Shown here: piece after piece, positions 55,411-62,522 of the stretch | How the letters are laid out: every line of letters begins with the position of its first letter | Numbering within the stretch: the first letter of the stretch is position 1 | Translations under genes and position numbers: made by a program | Notes under the pieces: generated by a model | What the model was told of the DNA's origin: nothing | What the model saw: only the letters and a program-made list of their open reading frames with translations | Databases searched by the model: none | Source of the DNA: Duganella lactea | GTDB taxonomy: Bacteria; Pseudomonadota; Gammaproteobacteria; Burkholderiales; Burkholderiaceae_D | Assembly (NCBI RefSeq): GCF_009857505.1 | Contig: NZ_WWCP01000011.1 | Coordinates: 1-64,000, forward strand | Length of the DNA: 64,000 nucleotides | Reading direction: 5' to 3'

Positions 55411-57024
55411 ATGAATCTGTTATCCCCCCGTTACCTTGCCTTTACCGCAGCCATCGTCACCCTGCTGGCCTCGCTGGCCTTGCACGCCCCCTGGGAAATT
55501 CCGGCCGTGGCCGCCGCGCTGGTGGCGGTCGGCATCGCCGATCTGCTGCAAACCAAGCGCGCGCTGCGGCGCAACTACCCGATCCTGGCGCACTTCCGCT
55601 TCTTCTTCGAATCGATCCGCCCTGAAATCCGCCAGTACTTCCTGGAGGACGACACGGTGGCCGAACCGTTCTCGCGTAACCAGCGCAGCATCGTCTACCA
55701 GCGCGCCAAGCAGGACAGCGACAAGCGGCCGTTCGGCACGCAGATGAACGTCTACGCGCCCGGCTATGAATGGATCAACCACTCGATCGCGCCGGCGCCG
55801 GAGCAACCGCACGACTTCCGCATCGAGATCGGCAATCACCCCGATTGCCGGCGCGCGCAGCCGTATTCGGCCAGCGTGTTCAATATTTCGGCGATGAGCT
55901 TTGGCGCGCTATCGGCCAACGCGATTCTCGCGCTCAACGGCGGCGCCAAACTGGGCGGCTTCATGCACGATACCGGCGAGGGTAGCATCAGCCCCTACCA
56001 CCGCCAGAACGGTGGCGATCTGGTGTGGGAAATCGGCTCCGGCTACTTCGGTTGCCGCAATGACGACGGCACCTTCTCGGAAGCCAACTTCATCGCCAAC
56101 GCCACCACGCCGCAGGTGAAAATGATCGAGCTGAAGCTGTCGCAGGGCGCCAAGCCGGGCCACGGCGGCGTGCTGCCGGGCGCCAAGGTGACCATCGAAA
56201 TCGCGCAGACGCGCGGCGTGCCGGTGGGCCGCGACTGCATCTCGCCGTCGCGCCATTCCGCCTTCAGCACGCCGATCGAAATGCTGAAGTTCATCGACCG
56301 CCTGCGTGAGCTGTCCGGCGGCAAGCCGACCGGCTTCAAACTGGCGATCGGCCACGCGTGGGAATTTTTCGGCATCGTCAAGGCGATGCTGGCGACCGGC
56401 ATCGTGCCGGACTTTATCGTGGTCGATGGCGGCGAAGGCGGCACCGGCGCGGCGCCGGTGGAATTCACCGACCATATTGGCACGCCGTTGCAGGAAGCGC
56501 TGCTGCTGGTGCATAACACGCTGGTGGGCGCCAACCTGCGCGACCAGGTCAAACTCGGCGCCTCGGGCAAGATCATCACCGCCTTCGACATCGCCCGCAC
56601 CCTGGCGCTGGGCGCGGACTGGTGCAATTCGGCGCGCGGCTTCATGTTCGCCCTGGGCTGCATCCAGTCGCAGAGCTGCCATACCGACCGCTGCCCGACC
56701 GGCGTCGCCACCCAGGACAAGGGCCGCCAGCGCGCGCTGGTGGTGCCGGACAAGATCCAGCGCGTGGCCCACTTCCACCAGAACACGATGGAAGCGCTGG
56801 CCCAGCTGATCGCCGCCGCCGGCCTGACACACCCGTCGCAACTGCGCCCGCGCCACCTGGTGCGGCGCATCTCGGAAAATCAGGTCAAGCTGGCCTCGGC
56901 GCTACTGCCCTACCTGGAGCCGGGCGAGCTGCTCGACCCGAGCCAACTGTCGCGCCTGCCGCCGGTGTTCGGCCACTACTGGCCGATGGCGCAAGCCGAA
57001 TCCTTCGACCCTTTCTGCGGCTGA
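55411..57024 (+). CDS. FMN-binding glutamate synthase family protein
   Basis: A 537-residue protein related to the FMN domain of glutamate synthase large subunit (GltB), without the glutaminase domain. Two hydrophobic N-terminal segments (about 8-22 and 30-45) suggest a membrane anchor. The barrel contains FNISAMSFGALSANAILALN, GAKPGHGGVLPGAKVT and VVDGGEGGTGAAP. An iron-sulphur Cys set is visible in CIQSQSCHTDRCPTGVA. The reaction may be ammonia-dependent glutamate synthesis or another oxidoreduction; this family is poorly characterised. It is a single gene, convergent with brnA three bases away. Confidence 0.87.
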   Translation: MNLLSPRYLAFTAAIVTLLASLALHAPWEIPAVAAALVAVGIADLLQTKRALRRNYPILAHFRFFFESIRPEIRQYFLEDDTVAEPFSRNQRSIVYQRAKQDSDKRPFGTQMNVYAPGYEWINHSIAPAPEQPHDFRIEIGNHPDCRRAQPYSASVFNISAMSFGALSANAILALNGGAKLGGFMHDTGEGSISPYHRQNGGDLVWEIGSGYFGCRNDDGTFSEANFIANATTPQVKMIELKLSQGAKPGHGGVLPGAKVTIEIAQTRGVPVGRDCISPSRHSAFSTPIEMLKFIDRLRELSGGKPTGFKLAIGHAWEFFGIVKAMLATGIVPDFIVVDGGEGGTGAAPVEFTDHIGTPLQEALLLVHNTLVGANLRDQVKLGASGKIITAFDIARTLALGADWCNSARGFMFALGCIQSQSCHTDRCPTGVATQDKGRQRALVVPDKIQRVAHFHQNTMEALAQLIAAAGLTHPSQLRPRHLVRRISENQVKLASALLPYLEPGELLDPSQLSRLPPVFGHYWPMAQAESFDPFCG

Positions 57025-57027
57025 GGT

Positions 57028-57327
57028 TTATTCAGGAAACGGCACGTAACCGCGCCGGATCGCCCACTCTCGCAGCACAGCATTGATGCCCTGCTGCCAG
57101 TCATCGCCCTGGCGCTGGAATGCCGCGATCGTCGCGGCATCAAACGCCATCGTCAGCGTCACAGTCTCCGAGCCCGGCGGCGCCAGCAACCTGGCTCGCC
57201 AAGGACGAAACTGAGCCAGTTCTGCCGCAGTCAAGGGCTGCGCATCCGGATCAGACAGCGCCGCGGCAGTAATCGCAGCATCCTCCTCGTCTGTCGGCCA
57301 GATAATTTCAGGTCTTTTGTCGTACAT
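57028..57327 (-). CDS. brnA: BrnA-type antitoxin
   Basis: A 99-residue antitoxin. The N-terminal half is acidic (IIWPTDEEDAAITAAALSDP). The C-terminal ribbon-helix-helix includes TVTLTMAFDAATIAAFQRQG and INAVLREWAIRRG, typical of BrnA. It overlaps the end of brnT by 20 bases, matching the toxin-first order of BrnTA modules. It binds the toxin and represses the operon. Confidence 0.85.
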   Translation of the reverse strand: MYDKRPEIIWPTDEEDAAITAAALSDPDAQPLTAAELAQFRPWRARLLAPPGSETVTLTMAFDAATIAAFQRQGDDWQQGINAVLREWAIRRGYVPFPE

Positions 57328-57580
57328 AGTGCGTTCCTTCCTCTTTATTAGCTCGCCGCAAGCTGATAACTCTGATTAGATCAGCTTCAGCAGTAAAAAC
57401 CAGAAAATATAAGTGATTGCCAATAAATCCCAGCGCACACTCCCGCAATTCAGTGTAGTGGTAACGCAGGTCGGGCCAGACTAGCGCGCTATCCCAGTCA
57501 AACTGCGAGGCAGCAGATAGCGAAACGCCGTGCTTGCCCCGGTTGAGTCTGTCTTTGCTGGGATCGAAGGTAATCACCAT
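57308..57580 (-). CDS. brnT: BrnT-type ribonuclease toxin
   Basis: A 90-residue BrnT-family toxin (RelE-like fold) that cleaves RNA and stops translation. It begins VITFDPSKDRLNRGKHGVSL, matching the BrnT consensus FDPxKxxxNxxKHGVSF. The C-terminus has DLIRVISLRRANKEE with the catalytic Arg and Arg/Glu residues. Its promoter region holds an 8-bp inverted repeat. Composition is less G+C-rich than the neighbours. Confidence 0.87.
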   Translation of the reverse strand: MVITFDPSKDRLNRGKHGVSLSAASQFDWDSALVWPDLRYHYTELRECALGFIGNHLYFLVFTAEADLIRVISLRRANKEEGTHYVRQKT

Positions 57581-57591
57581 TTTTCATCTTA

Positions 57592-57624
57592 TCCGCAGAA
57601 ATTGAGAAAGCAATCATCTGCGGA
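57592..57624 (-). promoter_or_regulatory. brnTA operator inverted repeat and putative promoter
   Basis: TCCGCAGA (57592-57599) and TCTGCGGA (57617-57624) are perfect inverted arms across 17 bases, directly upstream of the brnT ATG at 57580. On the minus strand, TTGCTT and TAAGAT with 16 bases between could be the promoter. BrnA binding is inferred. Confidence 0.55.
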
Positions 57625-57677
57625 CAAGATTAAAACGATGCGGAGCAGGCGGCTTTGCGCCGCCGCAGGGGATGTGG

Positions 57678-57953
57678 TTAGCGCTGCACGTGCAGCTTGA
57701 TCACGCGCTGCTTGGATGTGGTGGTGGATTTGCTGTCGCAAGACGTCGATGTCGACGGGCCGCAGTCGGAGCAGCCGCTGCCGCAGCCACCGCCGCCGCT
57801 GGTCTTGAAGAACCTGGCCAGTTTGGTTTCATTGAAGCCGCGCTTGCCCAGCGTGTAGACGATGCGGCGGCGCCAGGCCAGCGGCAGGTACTTGGTGCTG
57901 AAATGCACCAGCGCGCCCGCCACGATCAATGCCACCATCAGTTCTTGCCACAT
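57678..57953 (-). CDS. Cys-rich FeoB-associated membrane protein (DUF6587-like)
   Basis: A 91-residue protein with an N-terminal membrane helix (WQELMVALIVAGALVHF) and a Cys- and Ser-rich tail: GGGGCGSGCSDCGPS followed by another Cys. Small Cys-rich proteins follow feoB in many bacteria and may take part in Fe2+ transfer or redox state during uptake; this is inferred. Its ATG follows the feoB stop after one base, so it is coupled to the feo operon. Confidence 0.82.
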   Translation of the reverse strand: MWQELMVALIVAGALVHFSTKYLPLAWRRRIVYTLGKRGFNETKLARFFKTSGGGGCGSGCSDCGPSTSTSCDSKSTTTSKQRVIKLHVQR

Positions 57954-57954
57954 A

Positions 57955-59856
57955 TCAGCCTCCCAACGCGCGCGCGACGTGGTACGTGATGAACGACGCC
58001 ACATACGCCAGCGCAAACAAATAAGCCGCCATCAGCCACGCGTAACGCGCGCTGCCGGTTTCGCGGCGCACGGTACTGAGCGTCGCGATGCACTGCGGCG
58101 CGAACACATACCAGGCCAGCAGCGACAACGCGGTGGCCAGCGACCAGGTCGCCGAGATGATCGGCGCCAGCGTCTGCGCCACCTCGTCGCCGGTCTGCGA
58201 CAGCGCGTACACCGTGCCCAGCGCGCCCACCGCCACTTCGCGCGCGGCCATGCCCGGCACCAGCGCGATACAGATCTGCCAGTTGAAGCCGATCGGCGCG
58301 AAGATGAACTCCAGGCCGCGACCGATGATGCCGGCCAGGCTGTAGTAGATCGGCGGATGGGTCGCGCCTTCCGGCGCGCCGGGGAAGGAACTCAGCACCC
58401 ACAGCAATATGGTCAGCGTCAGGATCACCGTGCCGACGCGGGTGATGAAGATCTTGGCGCGCTCCCACAGGCCCAGCGCCAGATTGCGCAGGTGCGGCCA
58501 GTGGTAGGCCGGCAGCTCCATCATCAGCGGGTGCTTGCCCTGCGCGCCCATGAAGCGCTTCATCACATACGCCACCGCCATCGCCGAGACGATACCGGCG
58601 AAGTACAGCGCGAACAGCACCAGTCCCTGCAGATTGAACAGGCCGGCCACCGCGCGGTCGGGAATGAAGGCCGAGATCAGCAGCGCATACACCGGCAGGC
58701 GCGCCGAACAGGTCATCAGCGGCGCGATCATGATCGTCACCAGACGGTCGCGGCGGTTCTGGATGGTGCGCGCCGCCATCACGCCCGGAATGGCGCAGGC
58801 AAAGCTCGACAGCAGCGGGATGAAGGCACGGCCCGACAAGCCGACGCCACCCATCAGGCGGTCCAGCAGGAAGGCCGCGCGCGGCAGGTAGCCGCAGTCC
58901 TCCAGGAACAGAATGAAGAAGAACAGAATCAGAATCTGCGGCAGGAACACCAGCACGCCGCCGACGCCGCCCATGACGCCATCCACCAGCAGGCTGTGCA
59001 GCACGCCGTCCGGCATGGAGGCGGTCATCCACTTGGCCAGATGCTCGACGCCGTCCTTGATCATGTCCATCGGCGCCGCCGCCCAGCTGAACACGGCCTG
59101 AAACACCAGGAACATCAGCACCGCCAGGATCACCGGGCCGAGTACCGGATGCAGCACCACGTTGTCGATTTTTTCGCTCAGCGCGTCGCCGGCGTGCGCC
59201 GGTTCGGTCAGCGCCAGGTCGAGGATGCGGCGCACCTCGCGCTGCGTGTCCTCGACGCCGACGGCGTCGATCGCCGCCAGCGGCTGCGGCGTCGACACCG
59301 GCAGCGGCCACATCAGGTCAAGCGCGCGCAGCAGCGACTTCTCGCCGCCGGCCTGCACCGCCACGGTCTCCACCACCGGCATGCCCAGTTCCCTGGACAG
59401 CACATCGGCATCGACCACCAGGCCGCGCTTCTTGGCGACGTCGACCATGTTCAGCGCCAGCACCATCGGCAGGCCCAGGCGTTTTACTTCCAGCACCAGG
59501 CGCAGGTTCAGGCGCAGGTTGGTGGCGTTGACCACGCACACCACCACGTCCGGCGCGGCGTCGCCCTTGCGCAGGCCGGCCACCACGTCGCGCGTGATTT
59601 CCTCGTCCGGCGTTTGCGCGTTGAGGCTGTAGGCGCCGGGCAGGTCCAGCACGCGGAAGCCGTTGCCGGCGGCGGTGGTGAAGCCGCCTTCCTTGCGCTC
59701 GATGGTGACGCCGGCGTAGTTAGCCACCTTCTGGCGCGCGCCGGTCAGGCGGTTGAACAAGGCGGTCTTGCCGCAATTCGGATTGCCCAGCAACGCCAGC
59801 ATCGGCGTGCGGACTGCGTTCGGCGACGACACCACCGCTTTATCGACTGCACCCAT
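57955..59856 (-). CDS. feoB: Ferrous iron transport protein B
   Basis: A 633-residue Fe2+ transporter. The N-terminal G domain has G1 LGNPNCGKTALFNRLTG, G2 with AGVTIERKEG, G3 VLDLPGAYSLNA and G4 ALNMVDVAK. The membrane part carries the Gate motifs, seen in CGYLPRAAFLLDRLMGGVGL and SGRAFIPLLSSFACAIPGVM. It is shorter than the enteric protein (773 residues), mainly in the C-terminal half. ATG 59856 was chosen; the upstream frame is not coding. It lies four bases after feoA and one base before the Cys-rich gene. Confidence 0.96.
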   Translation of the reverse strand: MGAVDKAVVSSPNAVRTPMLALLGNPNCGKTALFNRLTGARQKVANYAGVTIERKEGGFTTAAGNGFRVLDLPGAYSLNAQTPDEEITRDVVAGLRKGDAAPDVVVCVVNATNLRLNLRLVLEVKRLGLPMVLALNMVDVAKKRGLVVDADVLSRELGMPVVETVAVQAGGEKSLLRALDLMWPLPVSTPQPLAAIDAVGVEDTQREVRRILDLALTEPAHAGDALSEKIDNVVLHPVLGPVILAVLMFLVFQAVFSWAAAPMDMIKDGVEHLAKWMTASMPDGVLHSLLVDGVMGGVGGVLVFLPQILILFFFILFLEDCGYLPRAAFLLDRLMGGVGLSGRAFIPLLSSFACAIPGVMAARTIQNRRDRLVTIMIAPLMTCSARLPVYALLISAFIPDRAVAGLFNLQGLVLFALYFAGIVSAMAVAYVMKRFMGAQGKHPLMMELPAYHWPHLRNLALGLWERAKIFITRVGTVILTLTILLWVLSSFPGAPEGATHPPIYYSLAGIIGRGLEFIFAPIGFNWQICIALVPGMAAREVAVGALGTVYALSQTGDEVAQTLAPIISATWSLATALSLLAWYVFAPQCIATLSTVRRETGSARYAWLMAAYLFALAYVASFITYHVARALGG

Positions 59857-59860
59857 ATTG

Positions 59861-60127
59861 TTATTCCGGTTGAATCGAGACCAGCGCGGCTTCAAAGCGG
59901 CGCAACGCAAAAGTGGAGTTGCCGACCCTGATCGCCAACGGCTCACCGCCCGGCATGCCGCGCTTGAGCATGCGGATTTTTTCGCCGGGCACAAAGCCCA
60001 GCTCCATCAGGCGGCGCGACAGGCTGACGCCGTCATCGGCGGGCTCGCCGGCAAAAACGCGCACCACGGTGGCGGTGGCGCCAACCGTCAGTGCATCCAG
60101 GGTCATCGGGGGAACAGCGTGCGTCAT
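59861..60127 (-). CDS. feoA: Ferrous iron transport protein A
   Basis: An 88-residue SH3-fold partner of FeoB. It contains LSRRLMELGFVPGEKIRML and PLAIRVGNSTFALRRFEA, the FeoA consensus. ATG 60127 or 60106 may start it. First gene of feoA-feoB-DUF6587. Two Fur-box-like sites lie upstream in the gap shared with bfd, fitting iron repression. Confidence 0.93.
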   Translation of the reverse strand: MTHAVPPMTLDALTVGATATVVRVFAGEPADDGVSLSRRLMELGFVPGEKIRMLKRGMPGGEPLAIRVGNSTFALRRFEAALVSIQPE

Positions 60128-60197
60128 GAGCAAATCCGGTCGAAATTGCCGCTGGCAAGATAGCTGCGGCATGGAATGAGATACTAGCATTATAAAC

Positions 60198-60216
60198 GGT
60201 AATGCGAATGACTACT
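60198..60216 (-). promoter_or_regulatory. Fur-box-like site near feoA
   Basis: On the minus strand the site reads AGTAGTCATTCGCATTACC, 11 of 19 matches to GATAATGATAATCATTATC by hand alignment. It shares ATTCGCATTA, in opposite orientation, with the stronger site at 60261-60280. Confidence 0.5.
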
Positions 60217-60260
60217 ATTTAGCTTGCATACTGCTGCGGTTTACGGCAGTATACGTTTAA

Positions 60261-60280
60261 TGATAATGATTCGCATTAAG
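60261..60280 (+). promoter_or_regulatory. Fur box upstream of bfd and feoA
   Basis: TGATAAT-G-ATTCGCA matches the 7-1-7 Fur consensus TGATAATnATTATCA at 12 of 14 positions. It lies 64 bases before the bfd ATG and 134 bases before feoA, so it may act on both divergent transcripts. Confidence 0.75.
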
Positions 60281-60343
60281 TTGCTAGCAATCATGTCAGA
60301 AAAGTCTTAATGAAGCCTTATCCCCAAGCCAGAAGGTGCATCA

Positions 60344-60568
60344 ATGATTGTTTGTGTTTGCAATAACATCTCCGATCGCGAAATCCGTCAAGCCATGGAA
60401 TTTGGAATCACGTCGATGGATGAGCTGCGTGACGCTCTCGGCGTGGCCACGTGCTGCGGTCAATGCTTCTCCTGCGCGGAAGACATCCTCAATGAACAGC
60501 TGGCCGCGCAAGCCGCCGCCGCAGACCTTCAGGAAACTGTGCTGAAACGTCCAGTCTTCACCAACTAA
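60344..60568 (+). CDS. bfd: Bacterioferritin-associated ferredoxin
   Basis: A 74-residue [2Fe-2S] protein that reduces the iron core of bacterioferritin so Fe2+ can be released. The cluster Cys residues are in MIVCVCNNISDREI and ATCCGQCFSCAED. Expression under iron starvation fits the Fur box upstream. The ferritin itself is encoded nearby at 62046-62522. Stop and the next gene are separated by one base. Confidence 0.92.
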   Translation: MIVCVCNNISDREIRQAMEFGITSMDELRDALGVATCCGQCFSCAEDILNEQLAAQAAAADLQETVLKRPVFTN

Positions 60569-60569
60569 T

Positions 60570-61277
60570 ATGAATACAATGAGCTACAGTCGGACGGCGT
60601 CGTCGCTGTCCGCGGACGACGCCGGCTTCGCACTGGAATTCAAACGCCGCAGCCGCAAACTGGCGCCGCTGACCGCCATCATCGTCGGTCACGCCGTGGT
60701 CTTTTATCTGGCCTACTCGGGCCTGCTGCGCAGCGTGACGCAGGCCATCATCCCGCAAGTGGTCACCGTCACCTTCGTGGCGTCGCCGGAGCCGCTGAAG
60801 CCAGCCCCGCAGCCGAAGGAAGTGCCGCTGGTCACGCCGAAACAGACCTTCATTCCGCCGCTGCCGCAAGTGAACATCGTGCAGACCGAACCGACGATCA
60901 CGCTGCCGCCGCCGCAACCGCGCCCGAGCGAACCGGCGCCGGCCAACGCCGTGCCGTCGTACACGGCCGCGCCACCGGCGCCGCCAGCGCCCGCCGCGCC
61001 TAAGACAGTCTCGGGGGTGGAGTACATCCGCGCGCCGCAGCCGGTCTATCCCAGCATCGCCCGTCGCATGGGCGAGAGCGGCACCGTGACGCTGCGTGTG
61101 CTGATCGGGGAAAAAGGCAACGCGGAGCAGGTGACGGTGCAGAAATCGTCGGGCTCCGCCAATCTGGACGAGGCTGGCCGTCAGGCGGTGCTGCGCGCGC
61201 TGTACAAACCGCATGTCGAGGATGGCAAGGCCATCCCCGTCTACGCGCTGGTGCCCATCAACTTCCAGCTCGGTTAA
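60570..61277 (+). CDS. TonB-family energy transducer
   Basis: A 235-residue protein with one N-terminal membrane helix (about 32-48, LTAIIVGHAVVFYLAYSGLL), a Pro-rich periplasmic spacer (about 68-140) and a TonB_C domain (YIRAPQPVYPSIARRMGESG, EAGRQAVLRALYKPHVEDG). It would transmit ExbBD energy to outer-membrane receptors. Starting one base after bfd, it should share the Fur-controlled transcript. No dedicated exbBD pair is adjacent; the pair at 22667-23780 is one candidate partner. ATG 60579 is an alternative start. Confidence 0.88.
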   Translation: MNTMSYSRTASSLSADDAGFALEFKRRSRKLAPLTAIIVGHAVVFYLAYSGLLRSVTQAIIPQVVTVTFVASPEPLKPAPQPKEVPLVTPKQTFIPPLPQVNIVQTEPTITLPPPQPRPSEPAPANAVPSYTAAPPAPPAPAAPKTVSGVEYIRAPQPVYPSIARRMGESGTVTLRVLIGEKGNAEQVTVQKSSGSANLDEAGRQAVLRALYKPHVEDGKAIPVYALVPINFQLG

Positions 61278-61282
61278 TCACA

Positions 61283-61819
61283 TCACAGGTCCAGGCGACC
61301 CTCGATCGAATCGTCGAGGGTCTTGCCGATCACAGCGCCGATCAGCATCTTCACGCTGGCCACGGCCTTGCCGTGCCTGGTGTCCCAATAGTAGCCGTAA
61401 GTCGGCGCGAACTTGATCAGCGTGATGCGCGGATCGTCCTCGCCGCCGCTGAACCAGGTCTTCATCGTAAAACTCCACAACGCCTTCAGCTTGACCGGGT
61501 CGCGCAGCACGGTGGCGATGCCTTCCAGATGCATGAACCCGGCATGCGCCGCGCCCTGGAAATACAGCGTGGCCGACGGGTCGAGCGCCAGCTCCTGATT
61601 CTTCAGGCTGTCGCTGGCGGAGATAAACCACAGATTGCCCAGGTCATCGACCTCAAGCGCCGTCATCGGCCGGGCGTCGCCGGGTCCGCCTTGCGCATCG
61701 CTGGTGCAGAAAAAGCAGCCCGGCGTGCTGTCGACGAATTCACGGATCTTGCGCACCGCGTCTTCGCCGATGAGATCCTGGTGGTTGTGCTCCGGTTGCT
61801 GGGCGTTGATGGAATCCAT
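61283..61819 (-). CDS. Pyridoxamine 5'-phosphate oxidase family (general stress) protein
   Basis: A 178-residue flavin-binding split-barrel protein. Fold markers are GCFFCTSDAQGGPGDARPMT, VDDLGNLWFISASDSLKNQE and LDPSATLYFQGAA. This group (general stress protein 26-like) binds FMN or F420-like cofactors; it is not the PLP-making PdxH. Substrate unknown. GGAG upstream supports the ATG. It converges on the TonB-family gene with five bases between stops and diverges from bfr. Confidence 0.85.
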   Translation of the reverse strand: MDSINAQQPEHNHQDLIGEDAVRKIREFVDSTPGCFFCTSDAQGGPGDARPMTALEVDDLGNLWFISASDSLKNQELALDPSATLYFQGAAHAGFMHLEGIATVLRDPVKLKALWSFTMKTWFSGGEDDPRITLIKFAPTYGYYWDTRHGKAVASVKMLIGAVIGKTLDDSIEGRLDL

Positions 61820-61903
61820 GGCAAGCTCCTTTTCGTTGAGCTTCCATGGTAACGGCGCGCCGGGGCCCCCTCAGTTGGGTGCCACACACTGCGGCATAAC
61901 GAA

Positions 61904-61918
61904 TGCTAATAGTTTTCA
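61904..61918 (+). promoter_or_regulatory. Fur-box-like site upstream of bfr
   Basis: TGCTAAT-A-GTTTTCA matches the 7-1-7 Fur consensus at 11 of 14 positions and lies 128 bases before the bfr ATG. It could mediate iron control of bfr, of the divergent stress protein, or of neither. Confidence 0.45.
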
Positions 61919-62045
61919 TTTGCGCCAATGCTCTCAATAACCGAAGTTAGAGGCCATTTCGGCGAAATTATCGGAAATTCGCTACACATCCTGAGGAAAA
62001 TCGTGCACAATGGCGCCATTCGTAACCAACACAGAAAGAACAGCC

Positions 62046-62522
62046 ATGAAGGGCGACCAAGAAGTTATCCGTTTGCTGAACGCTCAGCTGACCAACGAAC
62101 TCACCGCGATCAACCAGTACTTCCTGCACGCCAAGATGTACAAGCACTGGGGCCTGGAAAAAATCGGCAAGAAGGAGTGGGAAGAGTCGATTGGCGAGAT
62201 GAAGCATGCGGACAAACTGATCGACCGCATCCTGATGCTCGATGGCCTGCCGAATCTGCAAGCCATGCATAAAGTCATGGTCGGCGAAAACACCGAAGAG
62301 ATGCTGGGTTGCGACCTGAAGCTGGAAAAAGGCGCACAGATCACCGTCAAGGAAGGCATCGCCGCCGCCGAGAAGGCCGCCGACTACGTGTCGCGCGACC
62401 TGCTGCTGATGATCCTGGAAGACACCGAGGAACACATCGACTGGCTGGAAACCCAGCTCGACCTGATCGGCAAAGTGGGCATCCAGAACTACCTGCAAAG
62501 CCAGATGAACGGCGACGACTAA
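62046..62522 (+). CDS. bfr: Bacterioferritin
   Basis: A 158-residue haem-containing ferritin that stores iron in a 24-mer shell. Against E. coli Bfr the ferroxidase ligands Glu18, Glu51, His54, Glu94 and His130 are present, and haem-ligand Met52 is kept (GEMKHADKL). The position of Glu127 is Thr (LEDTEEHIDWLE), with Glu at 128 and 129. ATG 62046 was chosen by alignment to MKGDxxVI. A strong terminator follows within 26 bases of the stop. Bfd and the feo genes nearby complete an iron uptake, storage and release set. Confidence 0.96.
   Translation: MKGDQEVIRLLNAQLTNELTAINQYFLHAKMYKHWGLEKIGKKEWEESIGEMKHADKLIDRILMLDGLPNLQAMHKVMVGENTEEMLGCDLKLEKGAQITVKEGIAAAEKAADYVSRDLLLMILEDTEEHIDWLETQLDLIGKVGIQNYLQSQMNGDD

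Noticed and set aside
57647..57668. G+C-rich hairpin after the feo operon as a terminator
   Set aside because: A 6-bp GGCGGC/GCCGCC stem is present, but the nearest T run is more than ten bases further on, so intrinsic termination is doubtful.
57862..59931. A 689-residue open frame opposite feoB
   Set aside because: Gln/His/Arg-rich shadow; feoB has all G motifs.
61297..61322. 9-bp inverted repeat as a terminator for the TonB-family gene
   Set aside because: GACCCTCGA and TCGAGGGTC pair perfectly, but no T run follows on either strand and the bases encode the conserved end of the stress protein.
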